Assembly (NCBI RefSeq): GCF_000730425.1
Contig: NZ_CP008896.1
Location: 4,464,001 to 4,528,000 of the forward strand
Direction: 5' to 3'
DNA length: 64,000 bases
Source of the DNA: Pseudomonas fluorescens
Lineage (GTDB): Bacteria > Pseudomonadota > Gammaproteobacteria > Pseudomonadales > Pseudomonadaceae
Position numbers and translations under genes: made by a program
Shown here: piece by piece, positions 56,246-64,000 of the stretch
How positions within the stretch are numbered: the first letter of the stretch is position 1
Layout of the letters: each line of letters opens with the position of its first letter
Notes under the pieces: generated by a model
What the model saw: the letters and a program-made list of their open reading frames with translations, nothing else
Database searches by the model: none
Told to the model about the DNA's origin: nothing

Positions 56246-57106
56246 TCAGGCTTTCGGCAGCGCGATAGCCTGGCCCATCTGCACCGGCGTACCTGCCGTC
56301 AGTTCTTGCGCCCACTGCACCTGATCCGGCCCAAACAATACGATAGCGGTCGAACCCAGTTTGAAACGCCCCAGTTCCGCACCTTTTTCCAGGTGGATCG
56401 GTGCGCGGGCGGCTTCGTCGTAACGGAAGGTTTTCAGCTCGCGCTTGGGCGGCGTCACCAGCCCGGCCCATACGGTCTCAATCGACGCCACAATCATCGC
56501 GCCGACCAATACCACAGCCATCGGGCCGCGCTCGGTATCGAACAGGCAGACAACACGCTCGTTACGCGCAAACAACTCCGGCACGTTTTCGGCTGTGGTC
56601 TGGTTGACCGAGAAAATTCGTCCAGGCACGTAGACCATTTCCCGTAGGGTGCCAGCCAGTGGCATGTGTACGCGGTGGTAGTCCTTCGGTGACAGGTAGA
56701 TGGTGGCAAAGTCGCCGCCCATGAACGGTGCAGCAACGGCGGCGTCGCCACCGAGCAATTCCAGCACGCTGAAACTGTGGCCCTTGGCCTGGAACACGCG
56801 ACCGTGCTCGATCGGGCCGAGCTGGCTGACGGCGCCGTCTGCCGGGCTCAGCACTGCGCCCGGGGTTGGGTCCAGTGGGCGGGCGCCGTCTTTCAGGGCG
56901 CGGGTGAAGAAGGCGTTGAAGTGCTCGTAAGCGGTCACGTCTTCCACCAGGGCCTGGGACATATCCACCTGATAGCGCTTGGCAAACCAGGTGGTGAAGG
57001 CATTTTTGAACCAGCGCACGCGGCATTCGGCAATGCAGCCGGCCAGGCGCGACAGCAGATGGTGGGGCAGCAGGTACTGGCTGAGGATAAACAAACGCTT
57101 TTTCAT
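56246..57106 (-). CDS. psd: Phosphatidylserine decarboxylase proenzyme
   Basis: Makes phosphatidylethanolamine at the inner membrane. 286 residues. The self-cleavage motif LGST lies near residue 255 ([12 protein letters not shown]), giving the pyruvoyl alpha chain. Also seen: [31 protein letters not shown] and [16 protein letters not shown] with the catalytic His. It follows rhdA by 16 bases and is the last gene of that operon. Confidence 0.96.
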   Translation of the reverse strand: MKKRLFILSQYLLPHHLLSRLAGCIAECRVRWFKNAFTTWFAKRYQVDMSQALVEDVTAYEHFNAFFTRALKDGARPLDPTPGAVLSPADGAVSQLGPIEHGRVFQAKGHSFSVLELLGGDAAVAAPFMGGDFATIYLSPKDYHRVHMPLAGTLREMVYVPGRIFSVNQTTAENVPELFARNERVVCLFDTERGPMAVVLVGAMIVASIETVWAGLVTPPKRELKTFRYDEAARAPIHLEKGAELGRFKLGSTAIVLFGPDQVQWAQELTAGTPVQMGQAIALPKA

Positions 57107-57122
57107 GAACTGTCCTTAAACC

Positions 57123-57938
57123 TTAAATCTCGACGGGGGTGTCAGGGTGGTTGCCCCATTCGCCCCAGGAACCGGCATAACCTTTGACTCGCGGATAACC
57201 GAGCGCCTTGGCCACCAGGTAGGTGAAGCCAGAACGGTGGTGAGTCTGGCAGTGGGTAATGATTTCTTTGTCTTTGGTCAGGCCCAGGCCTTCGAGGATC
57301 TGCGGCATGTCACGGCGGATCCGCAGGTTGCGCGCCTTGTCCATGCCGGCGGTCCACTCGAAGTGCACTGCGCCGGGGATATGCCCACCCTTGGCGGCGA
57401 GGACTTTTTCACCGGTGTATTCCAGCGGGCCACGGGCATCCCAGATGCCCAGGTCGGCGGCGCCGAGGCGGCTTTGCAGGTACTCGCGGGTAGCGGTGGG
57501 CTCGTCGTGCAGGGTCAGGCTGACCGGCCCACCGACAGGGGCGGCCACCTCGGTGGAGACGGGATGCTGTTCATCCAGCCACGCCAGCAGGCCACCATCG
57601 AGGTAGTGATACTTTTTGTGGCCGATCACGTCGAGCAACCAGATAAACCGTCCGGCCCAGCCGCCGCCTTCGTCGTCATACACCACGTAGGTGGCATCCG
57701 GGGAGTGACCCAGTTCGCCGAACAACTTCTCCAGGTCGGCCTTGGCCGGCAGCAGCCCCGGTGCCGGTGGCTGGCCCAGTTGGGTGCGCTTGGGATCAAC
57801 GAAGTGCGCGCCGGGGATATGCCCCTGGGCATAGCGGGGGGCGCTGGTCAGGTCCACCAGAATCAACTGTTCGGCGGCGAGACGGCCAAGCAGGTCGCTG
57901 GGCTCGATCACCAGCGGCAAGCCAGAAAAGTCAGGCAT
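57123..57938 (-). CDS. rhdA: Thiosulfate sulfurtransferase (rhodanese)
   Basis: 271 residues with two rhodanese domains. The first is inactive-type (VYDDEGGGWAGRF); the second carries the active Cys in ITHCQTHHRSGF, the CQTHHRS loop known from Azotobacter RhdA. It moves sulfane sulfur from thiosulfate to cyanide or other acceptors. Start at MPDFSGLPL with GGGAGA 6 bases upstream; an ATG 18 codons earlier is rejected. It sits between the HDOD gene and psd on the same strand. Confidence 0.95.
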   Translation of the reverse strand: MPDFSGLPLVIEPSDLLGRLAAEQLILVDLTSAPRYAQGHIPGAHFVDPKRTQLGQPPAPGLLPAKADLEKLFGELGHSPDATYVVYDDEGGGWAGRFIWLLDVIGHKKYHYLDGGLLAWLDEQHPVSTEVAAPVGGPVSLTLHDEPTATREYLQSRLGAADLGIWDARGPLEYTGEKVLAAKGGHIPGAVHFEWTAGMDKARNLRIRRDMPQILEGLGLTKDKEIITHCQTHHRSGFTYLVAKALGYPRVKGYAGSWGEWGNHPDTPVEI

Positions 57939-57995
57939 GTGAGATCTCCCGGGCACTCGGTTGGGCAATAGAAGAGGGCGATTGTAACGCAAGCA

Positions 57996-59531
57996 TCAGG
58001 CGCTGCGGTTGGTAAAGCAGTGCAGGGCTTTCTCGATGCATTGGGCGGTCTTGCCGAAGGCCTGCACGGTGGTTTCGGAAAGCGGCCCGCCACCCTGGTC
58101 AGCAATCATCAGCATTACCACCCGGCCATTACAGCTCAGGGAGCGCAACAGCAGGTGCTCGCCCATGAACAGGCGCCGCAACGGGGCAGGCAGCAGCGCT
58201 GCGAATTGTGCGTGATTGTCCGGGTTGAGTCGCACTTGCGCAGACTTCTCCAGCAAGCGTTGCAGCAGTGTGCTTTGTGCGGCTTCAAGCGTCAGGTTGG
58301 CAGCATCCTTGGGCAGACCATCGACCTGATGCACCCGCAACGTGGCCAAGGCCTTGTCGGCCATCAGCAGCATGATGCGCTGCATGCCGCTGGCCACCAG
58401 GGCCTCCTTGGCGCAGGTGGTCAAGTGCATGGCGTTGGCGAAGCGGCTGGGCTCCACCAGCAGCTCGCTGCAACGCTTGCGCCAGATCGCCAGGGCTTCG
58501 GCGGTCGGTGGTGGTGCTGGCAGAAGGCCATGATGGACGCGCTGCACATGCCACGGCCAGATCAGTGCCAACGCTGGATGCCAGAGGCCGGCAGTCAAGG
58601 TATGGCGGGCGCTGATCACGGCTTGTTGGTGCACCTGTTGCTGCACGTCGGCCAACGGTTGCTGCAGGTACAGTGCGGTGAGGTATTGCCAGCGCTGGGT
58701 GTGCGGGCAGGTCCAGGATTCCTGGGCGGCCAGCGCCATGCCATTGGCCAGCAGCACGGTGTTGGCCGGTTGGTTCAGCCAGCGGCGCAATGCCGGATCA
58801 TCATCGAGTTTTTGCTGCTGGCTCAAGGGCACTTCATCGCGGGCGATGTGCAGTGCCTTGACCAGCAAGCGTTGTTCCTTGAGCAGCAATTGGTAGCCCT
58901 GGGACACCCAGATCGGCAGGCGCCAGGCCTCGGTCAACCCCAGGCACAGTTCCAGCAGGCGCACGCCAAACAGTTCCAGCTCGACCTTGCGTGCCGATTG
59001 GCCCTTGTGGATGACCCGCAGCTCCCATTCTTCCAGGAGCTTGGGGTAGGCAACGGCCATCGGCCACAGCGGCGAGAGAAACAGCAGGCTGCCCCAATGA
59101 ATATCCTGCCACAGGCGCGCCAGGCGGCTGGCGAACAGGCCGCTGGCTTGCTGCGAGGCGTGCTGGCTGACCAGTTGCAGTTGGCGCAGGGCCGCGGGGA
59201 TTTCAGTGAGGGGCACTGACGGCAGGCGCGCGAGCAATTCTTCGGTGCGCTTCAGGCCGAGACGGTTGATTGCCACTTCAAGGTTTTCTGCGGGCTCTGC
59301 CAGGCTGTCGTGAGCCTGGTTGTTGGCTTCGCGCATGACGCTCAGGACCAGTGCCGGGCTGTCTTGCATCAGCTCTGCAATATCTCGCAACGAACGGCGG
59401 CTGTCGCCGATGGCCTTGCACACCGCAACGTGGCTCGCTTGCGGGACGGGCAGGTGTACCGCGTCCAGATGCTTGATCCAGCCAGCCAGGGAGTTGGGTT
59501 TTGCCGTTGGGATTGTCGTTTCGTTTGCCAT
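57996..59531 (-). CDS. HDOD-domain protein
   Basis: 511 residues. N-terminal region has LPVPQASHVAVCKAIGDSRR and SLRDIAELMQDSPALVLSVM, followed by an HDOD-like block (NLEVAINRLGLKRTEELLAR). HDOD proteins are non-catalytic signalling scaffolds related to HD-GYP; none of the metal-binding HD residues is visible. It is divergent from motA and upstream of rhdA. Start at MANETTIPTAKP; a Met 11 codons earlier is possible, and neither has a strong ribosome site. Role unknown. Confidence 0.78.
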   Translation of the reverse strand: MANETTIPTAKPNSLAGWIKHLDAVHLPVPQASHVAVCKAIGDSRRSLRDIAELMQDSPALVLSVMREANNQAHDSLAEPAENLEVAINRLGLKRTEELLARLPSVPLTEIPAALRQLQLVSQHASQQASGLFASRLARLWQDIHWGSLLFLSPLWPMAVAYPKLLEEWELRVIHKGQSARKVELELFGVRLLELCLGLTEAWRLPIWVSQGYQLLLKEQRLLVKALHIARDEVPLSQQQKLDDDPALRRWLNQPANTVLLANGMALAAQESWTCPHTQRWQYLTALYLQQPLADVQQQVHQQAVISARHTLTAGLWHPALALIWPWHVQRVHHGLLPAPPPTAEALAIWRKRCSELLVEPSRFANAMHLTTCAKEALVASGMQRIMLLMADKALATLRVHQVDGLPKDAANLTLEAAQSTLLQRLLEKSAQVRLNPDNHAQFAALLPAPLRRLFMGEHLLLRSLSCNGRVVMLMIADQGGGPLSETTVQAFGKTAQCIEKALHCFTNRSA

Positions 59532-59697
59532 GATTGGGGCGCGATCATCACTTGCGGTCAACACGCCCGGAGTGGGCCGAACTGGCTTTTCGCCTTAACG
59601 GGCTATAGTCTGGCGCAGTTTTGCCGATAAGTAGAAGAAGAGTTTTTAGATCTTCCGAATATGTCCATGAACCCGACGGCGCAAGTACTCATCTCCT

Positions 59698-60549
59698 ATG
59701 GCTAAAATTATCGGCATCATCGTCGTCATCGCAAGCGTGCTCGGCGGATACGTTCTGTCCCACGGTAAAATCGCTGCGCTGATCCAGCCCTTCGAAGTGC
59801 TGATCATCGGCGGTGCGGCGTTTGGCGCTTTCCTGCAGGCTAACCCAAGCTACATGACCATGCATGTGGTCAAAAAGTCGCTGGGCATGTTCGGTTCGCG
59901 TTTTTCCCACACCTTCTACCTGGAAGTGCTGGGCCTGGTCTACGAGATCCTCAACAAGAGCCGCCGCGAAGGCATGATGGCCATCGAGGCTGATATCGAG
60001 GACGCCGCGGCGAGCCCGATCTTCGCCAAGTACCCGGCCGTGCTCAAAGACGATCGCATGACCGCTTACATCTGTGACTACTTGCGCATCATGTCCTCCG
60101 GCAACATGGCCCCGCACGAGCTGGAAGGCCTGTTCGACATGGAGTTGTTCAGCCTCAAGGAAGAACTTGAACACCCCTCCCATGCCGTGACCGGCATCGC
60201 CGACGGCATGCCCGGTTTCGGTATTGTCGCGGCGGTACTGGGGATTGTGGTGACCATGGCGTCCCTGGGTGAGGGCGATCAGGCCGCAATCGGCATGCAC
60301 GTGGGGGCGGCGTTGGTGGGGACCTTCTTCGGTATCCTCGCGGCCTACGGCTTCTTTGGTCCGCTGGCCACTTCCCTGGCCCATGATGCCAAGGAAGAGC
60401 TGAATATCTACGAGGCGATCAAGGCGTCGCTGGTGGCTTCGGCTTCCGGTATGCCGCCCTCCCTGGCGGTGGAATTCGGGCGCAAGGTGCTGTATCCGAA
60501 GCACCGTCCGAGCTTTGCCGAGCTGGAACAAGCAGTCCGCGGTCGCTAA
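59698..60549 (+). CDS. motA: Flagellar motor stator protein A
   Basis: Forms the MotA5-MotB2 proton channel that drives the flagellum. 283 residues with four TM helices: IIGIIVVIASVLGGYVLSHG, FEVLIIGGAAFGAFLQ, GIVAAVLGIVVTMASLGEG and GAALVGTFFGILAAYGFFGP. The cytoplasmic loop has the charged MDRMT-like region and AKYPAVLKDDRMTAYICDYL. The proton-type (not PomA) assignment rests on likeness. motB follows three bases later. Confidence 0.96.
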   Translation: MAKIIGIIVVIASVLGGYVLSHGKIAALIQPFEVLIIGGAAFGAFLQANPSYMTMHVVKKSLGMFGSRFSHTFYLEVLGLVYEILNKSRREGMMAIEADIEDAAASPIFAKYPAVLKDDRMTAYICDYLRIMSSGNMAPHELEGLFDMELFSLKEELEHPSHAVTGIADGMPGFGIVAAVLGIVVTMASLGEGDQAAIGMHVGAALVGTFFGILAAYGFFGPLATSLAHDAKEELNIYEAIKASLVASASGMPPSLAVEFGRKVLYPKHRPSFAELEQAVRGR

Positions 60550-60552
60550 GCC

Positions 60553-61575
60553 ATGGAAAACAACCAGCCAATTATCATCAAGCGCGTCAAGCGCTTCGCT
60601 GCCGGGCACCACGGTGGTGCCTGGAAAATCGCGTTCGCTGACTTTGCGACGGCAATGATGGCGTTCTTCCTGGTGCTGTGGCTGATGTCCACCGCGACGC
60701 CGGAACAGAAAATCGCCATTGCCGGTTATTTCAAGGACCCCATCGGTTTCTCCGAAAGTGGTACGCCGTTTGTGATCGACCTGGGTGGCTCGCCAGAGTT
60801 GGCTCCTGAGCGCACCATCAACCCGGAAGTCCAGACCGAATCTCCCCAGGAAAACATCCCGATCGAACGCCAGACCGTCGAGAACCTGGCTGAACAGGTC
60901 GAGCAGGAGCGCCTGGAGTTGTTGCTGCAAGAGCTGCAGAACAAGGTCGACGAGAACCCGCAACTGCAGAAGTTCAAGGATCAGATCCACTTCCAGATCA
61001 CCCCGGATGGCTTGCGTATCCAGATCATGGATGCTGCCAATCGGCCGATGTTCGATTCTGGCAGTGCGCGCCTGAAGCCCTACTTTGAAGACATCCTGCT
61101 GGCCATGGCCGATACCATCAAGGCGGTGCCGAACAAGATCAGCGTCAGCGGCCACACCGATGCCAAGCCGTATTCGGGCCTGGGGGATTTCGGTAACTGG
61201 GAGCTGTCCGCCAACCGCGCCAACGCCGCCCGCCGTGCCCTGGTGGCTGGCAGTTATCCGGACACCCAGGTAGCGCGTGTGGTGGGTTTTGCTTCATCAC
61301 AGCTGTTTGATGCCCAGGACCCGTTCAACCCGGTCAACCGGCGCATCGATATCGTGGTGCTGACCAAAAAGGCCCAGCGTGCCATTGAAGGTGATCAGGG
61401 TGCCCCCGCGCCAGTGCCAACCCAGGGCGATGGCGCTCCGGGTGAAGTCCCGGTGGACCCGAATGCCCTGCCACCAGAGCAGGAGCCGTTGCCGGCCCAT
61501 GAGTTGCGGCAGAAGCTGAATCTGTTTGATGAGGGAGGGGTGAAGGCTCCCGGAGAAGCCCCGGCCGGGAGCTGA
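60553..61575 (+). CDS. motB: Flagellar motor stator protein B
   Basis: 340 residues. One TM helix (IAFADFATAMMAFFLVLWLM) with the proton-carrying Asp30, a plug region, and an OmpA-like peptidoglycan-binding domain (SVSGHTDAKPYSGLGDF, WELSANRANAARRALV). A Pro-rich tail of about 60 residues follows. It starts three bases after motA stops and ends just before a REP cluster. Confidence 0.96.
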   Translation: MENNQPIIIKRVKRFAAGHHGGAWKIAFADFATAMMAFFLVLWLMSTATPEQKIAIAGYFKDPIGFSESGTPFVIDLGGSPELAPERTINPEVQTESPQENIPIERQTVENLAEQVEQERLELLLQELQNKVDENPQLQKFKDQIHFQITPDGLRIQIMDAANRPMFDSGSARLKPYFEDILLAMADTIKAVPNKISVSGHTDAKPYSGLGDFGNWELSANRANAARRALVAGSYPDTQVARVVGFASSQLFDAQDPFNPVNRRIDIVVLTKKAQRAIEGDQGAPAPVPTQGDGAPGEVPVDPNALPPEQEPLPAHELRQKLNLFDEGGVKAPGEAPAGS

Positions 61576-61581
61576 AGCGGT

Positions 61582-61690
61582 TTGTGCAGGAGCGGGCTTG
61601 TGTGGGAGCGGGCTTGCTCGCGAAAGCGGTGGGTCAGCCAACCTGAATGTTTGCTGGGCCGACGTCTTCGCGAGCAAGCCCGCTCCCACA
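61582..61690. repeat. REPIN with a partial extra REP head
   Basis: TGTGCAGGAGCGGGCTTG (about 61583-61600) is directly followed by TGTGGGAGCGGGCTTGCTCG (61601 on), so one REP head is repeated in tandem. The inverse CGAGCAAGCCCGCTCCCACA closes the element at 61690. It lies between convergent motB and rsgA. Confidence 0.88.
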
Positions 61691-61708
61691 CAAGCGTGTG
61701 CCTACAGC

Positions 61709-62740
61709 TTAATAGCTGCTTTCTGGCAAGCTGGCGATGATCGAGCGGTAGCTGTTCATGCGTTGCTGTTGTACGCGCCCATCTTCCAGGGCCTTGAGCA
61801 AGGCACAGCCGGGTTCGCGGTCATGCTTGCAGTCGCGGAAACGGCAGGTACCGATCAAGTCGTTGAACTCGATGAAACCTGCTTCCACATCGCTACGGCT
61901 GACGTGGCCCAGGCCGAATTCACGGATACCGGGTGAGTCGATCAACTCGCCGCCGCCCGGGAAGTGAAACAGGCGTGCGGTGGTGGTGGTGTGCGTGCCC
62001 TGGCCGGACAGTTCCGACAGCGGGCCGACGCGGGTCTCGACTTCCGGTAGCAGGCTGTTGACCAGCGACGACTTGCCCACGCCCGACTGGCCGACGAACA
62101 CGCTGATGCGCCCATCCAGTTGTTGTTGCAACTGTTCCATGCCATTGCCATGGTGCGCCGAGACTTCCAGCACCGGGTAACCCAACTGCCGATAAACCGC
62201 GAGCAGCGCATTCAGCGCCGGGGCGTTCTGTTCGTCAATCAGGTCGAATTTGTTCAGCAGCAACAGCGGGCGGATGCCGGCGTGTTCGGCGGCCACCAGG
62301 TAGCGGTCGATCAGGTTGGCGTGGGGCTCAGGCAGTGGAGCGAAGACGATGACAATCATGTCGACGTTGGCCGCCACCGGCTTGAGTTGGCCGCGGCTGT
62401 CGGGGCGACGCAGTTCGGTGGTGCGCGGCAGTTGCGCGACGATCACCCCGATGCCCTGGTTGCCGGCACGCCAGACCACTTTGTCGCCGGTTACCAGCGC
62501 AGGCAGGTTGGCGCGCAGGTGGCAGCGGAACACTTCGCCGGCCAGCTCGCCTTCCAGGGCCTCGACTTCGACCTGCACTCCAAAGTGCGCGATCACCAGG
62601 CCCGTTTGCTCGGGGCCCAGGTCGCCACCCTCCAGCGCTTCCACGGCAGAGGATTCACGTTTGGCGGCGCGGGCAGCGCGTTCACCCTGGATTTTTTCGA
62701 TGCGCCAGTTTTGGCGGCGGTTGAGCTGGCGTTTGGCCAT
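61709..62740 (-). CDS. rsgA: Ribosome small-subunit biogenesis GTPase
   Basis: Circularly permuted GTPase that helps 30S subunit maturation. 343 residues: N-terminal OB-fold, then G motifs in permuted order, G4 (LLNKFDLID), G1 ([14 protein letters not shown]), G3 (DSPGIREFG). The C-terminal zinc knuckle is [14 protein letters not shown]. Start at [12 protein letters not shown]; the Met eight codons before is not conserved-looking. Divergent from orn across 106 bases. Confidence 0.96.
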   Translation of the reverse strand: MAKRQLNRRQNWRIEKIQGERAARAAKRESSAVEALEGGDLGPEQTGLVIAHFGVQVEVEALEGELAGEVFRCHLRANLPALVTGDKVVWRAGNQGIGVIVAQLPRTTELRRPDSRGQLKPVAANVDMIVIVFAPLPEPHANLIDRYLVAAEHAGIRPLLLLNKFDLIDEQNAPALNALLAVYRQLGYPVLEVSAHHGNGMEQLQQQLDGRISVFVGQSGVGKSSLVNSLLPEVETRVGPLSELSGQGTHTTTTARLFHFPGGGELIDSPGIREFGLGHVSRSDVEAGFIEFNDLIGTCRFRDCKHDREPGCALLKALEDGRVQQQRMNSYRSIIASLPESSY

Positions 62741-62846
62741 TGGTGTTCCGTGTCGATAATGCAAAGGTTGGATAAAACGGTCGCGAGTCTAGCACGCCCC
62801 GCCTGCTAAACTGCGCAGCTACGCCAAGGTGCCAAGGAACCACGAC

Positions 62847-63389
62847 ATGCAAAACCCACAGAACCTGATTTGGATCGATCTGGAAATGACCGGTCTGAAC
62901 CCAGACACCGACGTCATCATCGAGATGGCGACCATTGTCACCGACAGCAACCTCAACACCTTGGCCGAAGGTCCGGTGATCGCCATCCACCACAGCGACG
63001 CGGTGCTGGCCACCATGGATGAGTGGAACACCCGCACCCACGGCAACTCGGGCTTGACCCAGCGCGTGCGCGACAGTCGCATCAGCATGGCCGAGGCTGA
63101 GGCGCAGACCATCGCTTTCCTGGAAAAGTGGGTGCCCAAGGGCAAGTCGCCGATCTGTGGCAACAGCATCTGCCAGGATCGCCGCTTCCTCTATACCCAC
63201 ATGAAGGCGCTGGAAAGCTACTTCCACTACCGCAACCTTGATGTGTCGACTTTGAAAGAACTGGCCGCGCGCTGGGCGCCGGAGGTCAAGGACAGCTTCC
63301 ACAAGGGCAGCACTCACCTGGCCCTGGACGATATCCGCGAGTCGATTGCCGAGTTGCAGCATTACCGCAAGCATTTCATCAAGGCTTGA
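62847..63389 (+). CDS. orn: Oligoribonuclease
   Basis: DEDDh exonuclease that degrades 2-5 nt RNAs and, in Pseudomonas, pGpG from c-di-GMP breakdown, so it links to the dipA-like phosphodiesterase at 3-5.8 kb. 180 residues. Motifs: [11 protein letters not shown] (D, E), [13 protein letters not shown] (D) and [11 protein letters not shown] (D with preceding His). Start at MQNPQNLIW, the usual N-terminus; an ATG six codons earlier is less likely. Confidence 0.97.
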   Translation: MQNPQNLIWIDLEMTGLNPDTDVIIEMATIVTDSNLNTLAEGPVIAIHHSDAVLATMDEWNTRTHGNSGLTQRVRDSRISMAEAEAQTIAFLEKWVPKGKSPICGNSICQDRRFLYTHMKALESYFHYRNLDVSTLKELAARWAPEVKDSFHKGSTHLALDDIRESIAELQHYRKHFIKA

Positions 63390-63411
63390 ATTGGAGCGGG
63401 GCGGCGTCCCT

Positions 63412-63480
63412 TGTAGGCGTCCGGCTTGCCGGCGATGGCATCCTCAAGGGCCCTGTCGCCGGCAAGCCGGGCTCCTGCAG
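63412..63480. repeat. REPIN (GTAGGCGTCCGGCTTGCCGG type, short loop)
   Basis: TGTAGGCGTCCGGCTTGCCGGCGA (24 bases) and the inverse CCGGCAAGCCGGGCTCCTGC surround a short loop. It lies between co-directional orn and the TRIC-like gene. Confidence 0.88.
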
Positions 63481-63567
63481 GGATGCTCGCGTGGGTTTTC
63501 TGAGCGCCCCCTTTTGGTGCCCTTGCCAAATGATTAGACTGCGCGCCTCTTTGCAAGGATCGCCATC

Positions 63568-64000
63568 ATGTTGCTGATGCTCTACCTCATCGCCATCACC
63601 GCCGAAGCCATGACCGGCGCCTTGTCGGCTGGCCGGCGCGGCATGGACTGGTTTGGCGTGGTGCTGATTGCCTGCGTGACGGCGCTGGGTGGTGGTTCAG
63701 TGCGTGACGTGCTGCTCGGCCATTACCCGCTGACCTGGGTCAAGCACCCGGAATACCTGGTGCTGACCTCGGTGGCGGCCTTGGTGACGATCTTTATCGC
63801 CCCGCTGATGCGCCACCTGCGTTCCCTGTTTTTGGCCCTGGATGCCGTGGGCCTGGTGGCCTTTACCCTGATTGGCTGCATGACCGCACTGGAGATGGGC
63901 CACGGCATGCTGGTGGCCTCGGTCAGTGGCGTCATCACTGGGGTATTCGGTGGAATCCTGCGGGATATTTTCTGCAACGACATCCCGCTGATCTTCCGTC
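63568..64000 (+). CDS. TRIC/UPF0126 membrane channel, 5' part (cut by window end)
   Basis: First 144 residues of a trimeric intracellular cation channel-family (PF03458) membrane protein; full length is about 200. Repeat 1 has ITAEAMTGALSAGRRGMDWF and ALGGGSVRDVLLG; repeat 2 has GVFGGILRDIFCNDIPLIFR, with the conserved GG kinks. Likely a cation channel; physiological role in bacteria unclear. The frame is open at the window end. Confidence 0.9.
   Translation, partial: MLLMLYLIAITAEAMTGALSAGRRGMDWFGVVLIACVTALGGGSVRDVLLGHYPLTWVKHPEYLVLTSVAALVTIFIAPLMRHLRSLFLALDAVGLVAFTLIGCMTALEMGHGMLVASVSGVITGVFGGILRDIFCNDIPLIFR

Overview
The window is high-GC, densely coding chromosomal DNA from a Pseudomonas, most likely of the P. 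fluorescens group. Three things point there: the gene order, which runs parallel (as I recall it) to the PA5018-to-PA4951 stretch of P. aeruginosa PAO1; many intergenic REP/REPIN elements of the types GTGGGAGCGGGCTTGCTCGC and GTAGGAGCCGGCTTGCCGGC; and protein sequences typical of the genus. I see no rRNA, tRNA, CRISPR array, insertion sequence, prophage or integrase. This is core genome with a few accessory touches.

Layout. 1-10.5 kb: the 3' end of a proline/sodium symporter gene, rlmJ, msrA, a dipA-like c-di-GMP phosphodiesterase, and the aceE-aceF pyruvate dehydrogenase operon, whose upstream region holds two matching dyad operators. 10.8-13.8 kb: glnE (control of glutamine synthetase). 13.9-32.9 kb: the LPS core locus. 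It holds heptosyltransferases WaaF and WaaC, glucosyltransferase WaaG, heptose kinase WaaP, three further kinase-fold proteins (one with two kinase domains), a TonB-dependent receptor gene broken by one in-frame TGA, a NodU/CmcH-type carbamoyltransferase, a GT2 glycosyltransferase, a GT-C-like membrane protein, another kinase-like protein, the lipid A flippase MsbA, HldE and a sugar-nucleotide epimerase. The Kdo transferase WaaA follows at 37.4 kb. No Wzy_C/WaaL-type O-antigen ligase is visible between waaF and waaA.

33-45.7 kb: an uncharacterised protein, an aldo/keto reductase and an FAD oxidoreductase in one operon; an SMR efflux pump divergent from a LysR regulator; waaA; a TolC-family porin; a TPP riboswitch followed by thiC; a DUF3298 lipoprotein; and nudF, a DUF1249 gene and cpdA. 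45.8-53 kb: yqiA, parE, a phytase-like esterase, a retropepsin-like protease, parC and a PqiC-type lipoprotein. 53.2-64 kb: an AhpA/YtjB-type membrane protein divergent from serB; the HDOD-rhdA-psd operon; motAB; rsgA divergent from orn; and the start of a TRIC/UPF0126 channel gene cut by the window end.

The central block makes a coherent pathway: HldE makes the ADP-heptose precursor, WaaA adds Kdo, WaaC and WaaF add heptose, WaaP and probably its relatives phosphorylate the core, the carbamoyltransferase probably modifies heptose, and MsbA flips the finished lipid A-core. REP-type elements sit at eight of the nine convergent gene junctions and in none of the divergent promoter regions. The best second-look items are the nonsense-mutated receptor, the paired aceE operators, the kinase-fold group in which two members lack the catalytic Asp, and the cyclase-like tail of the AhpA-type protein.
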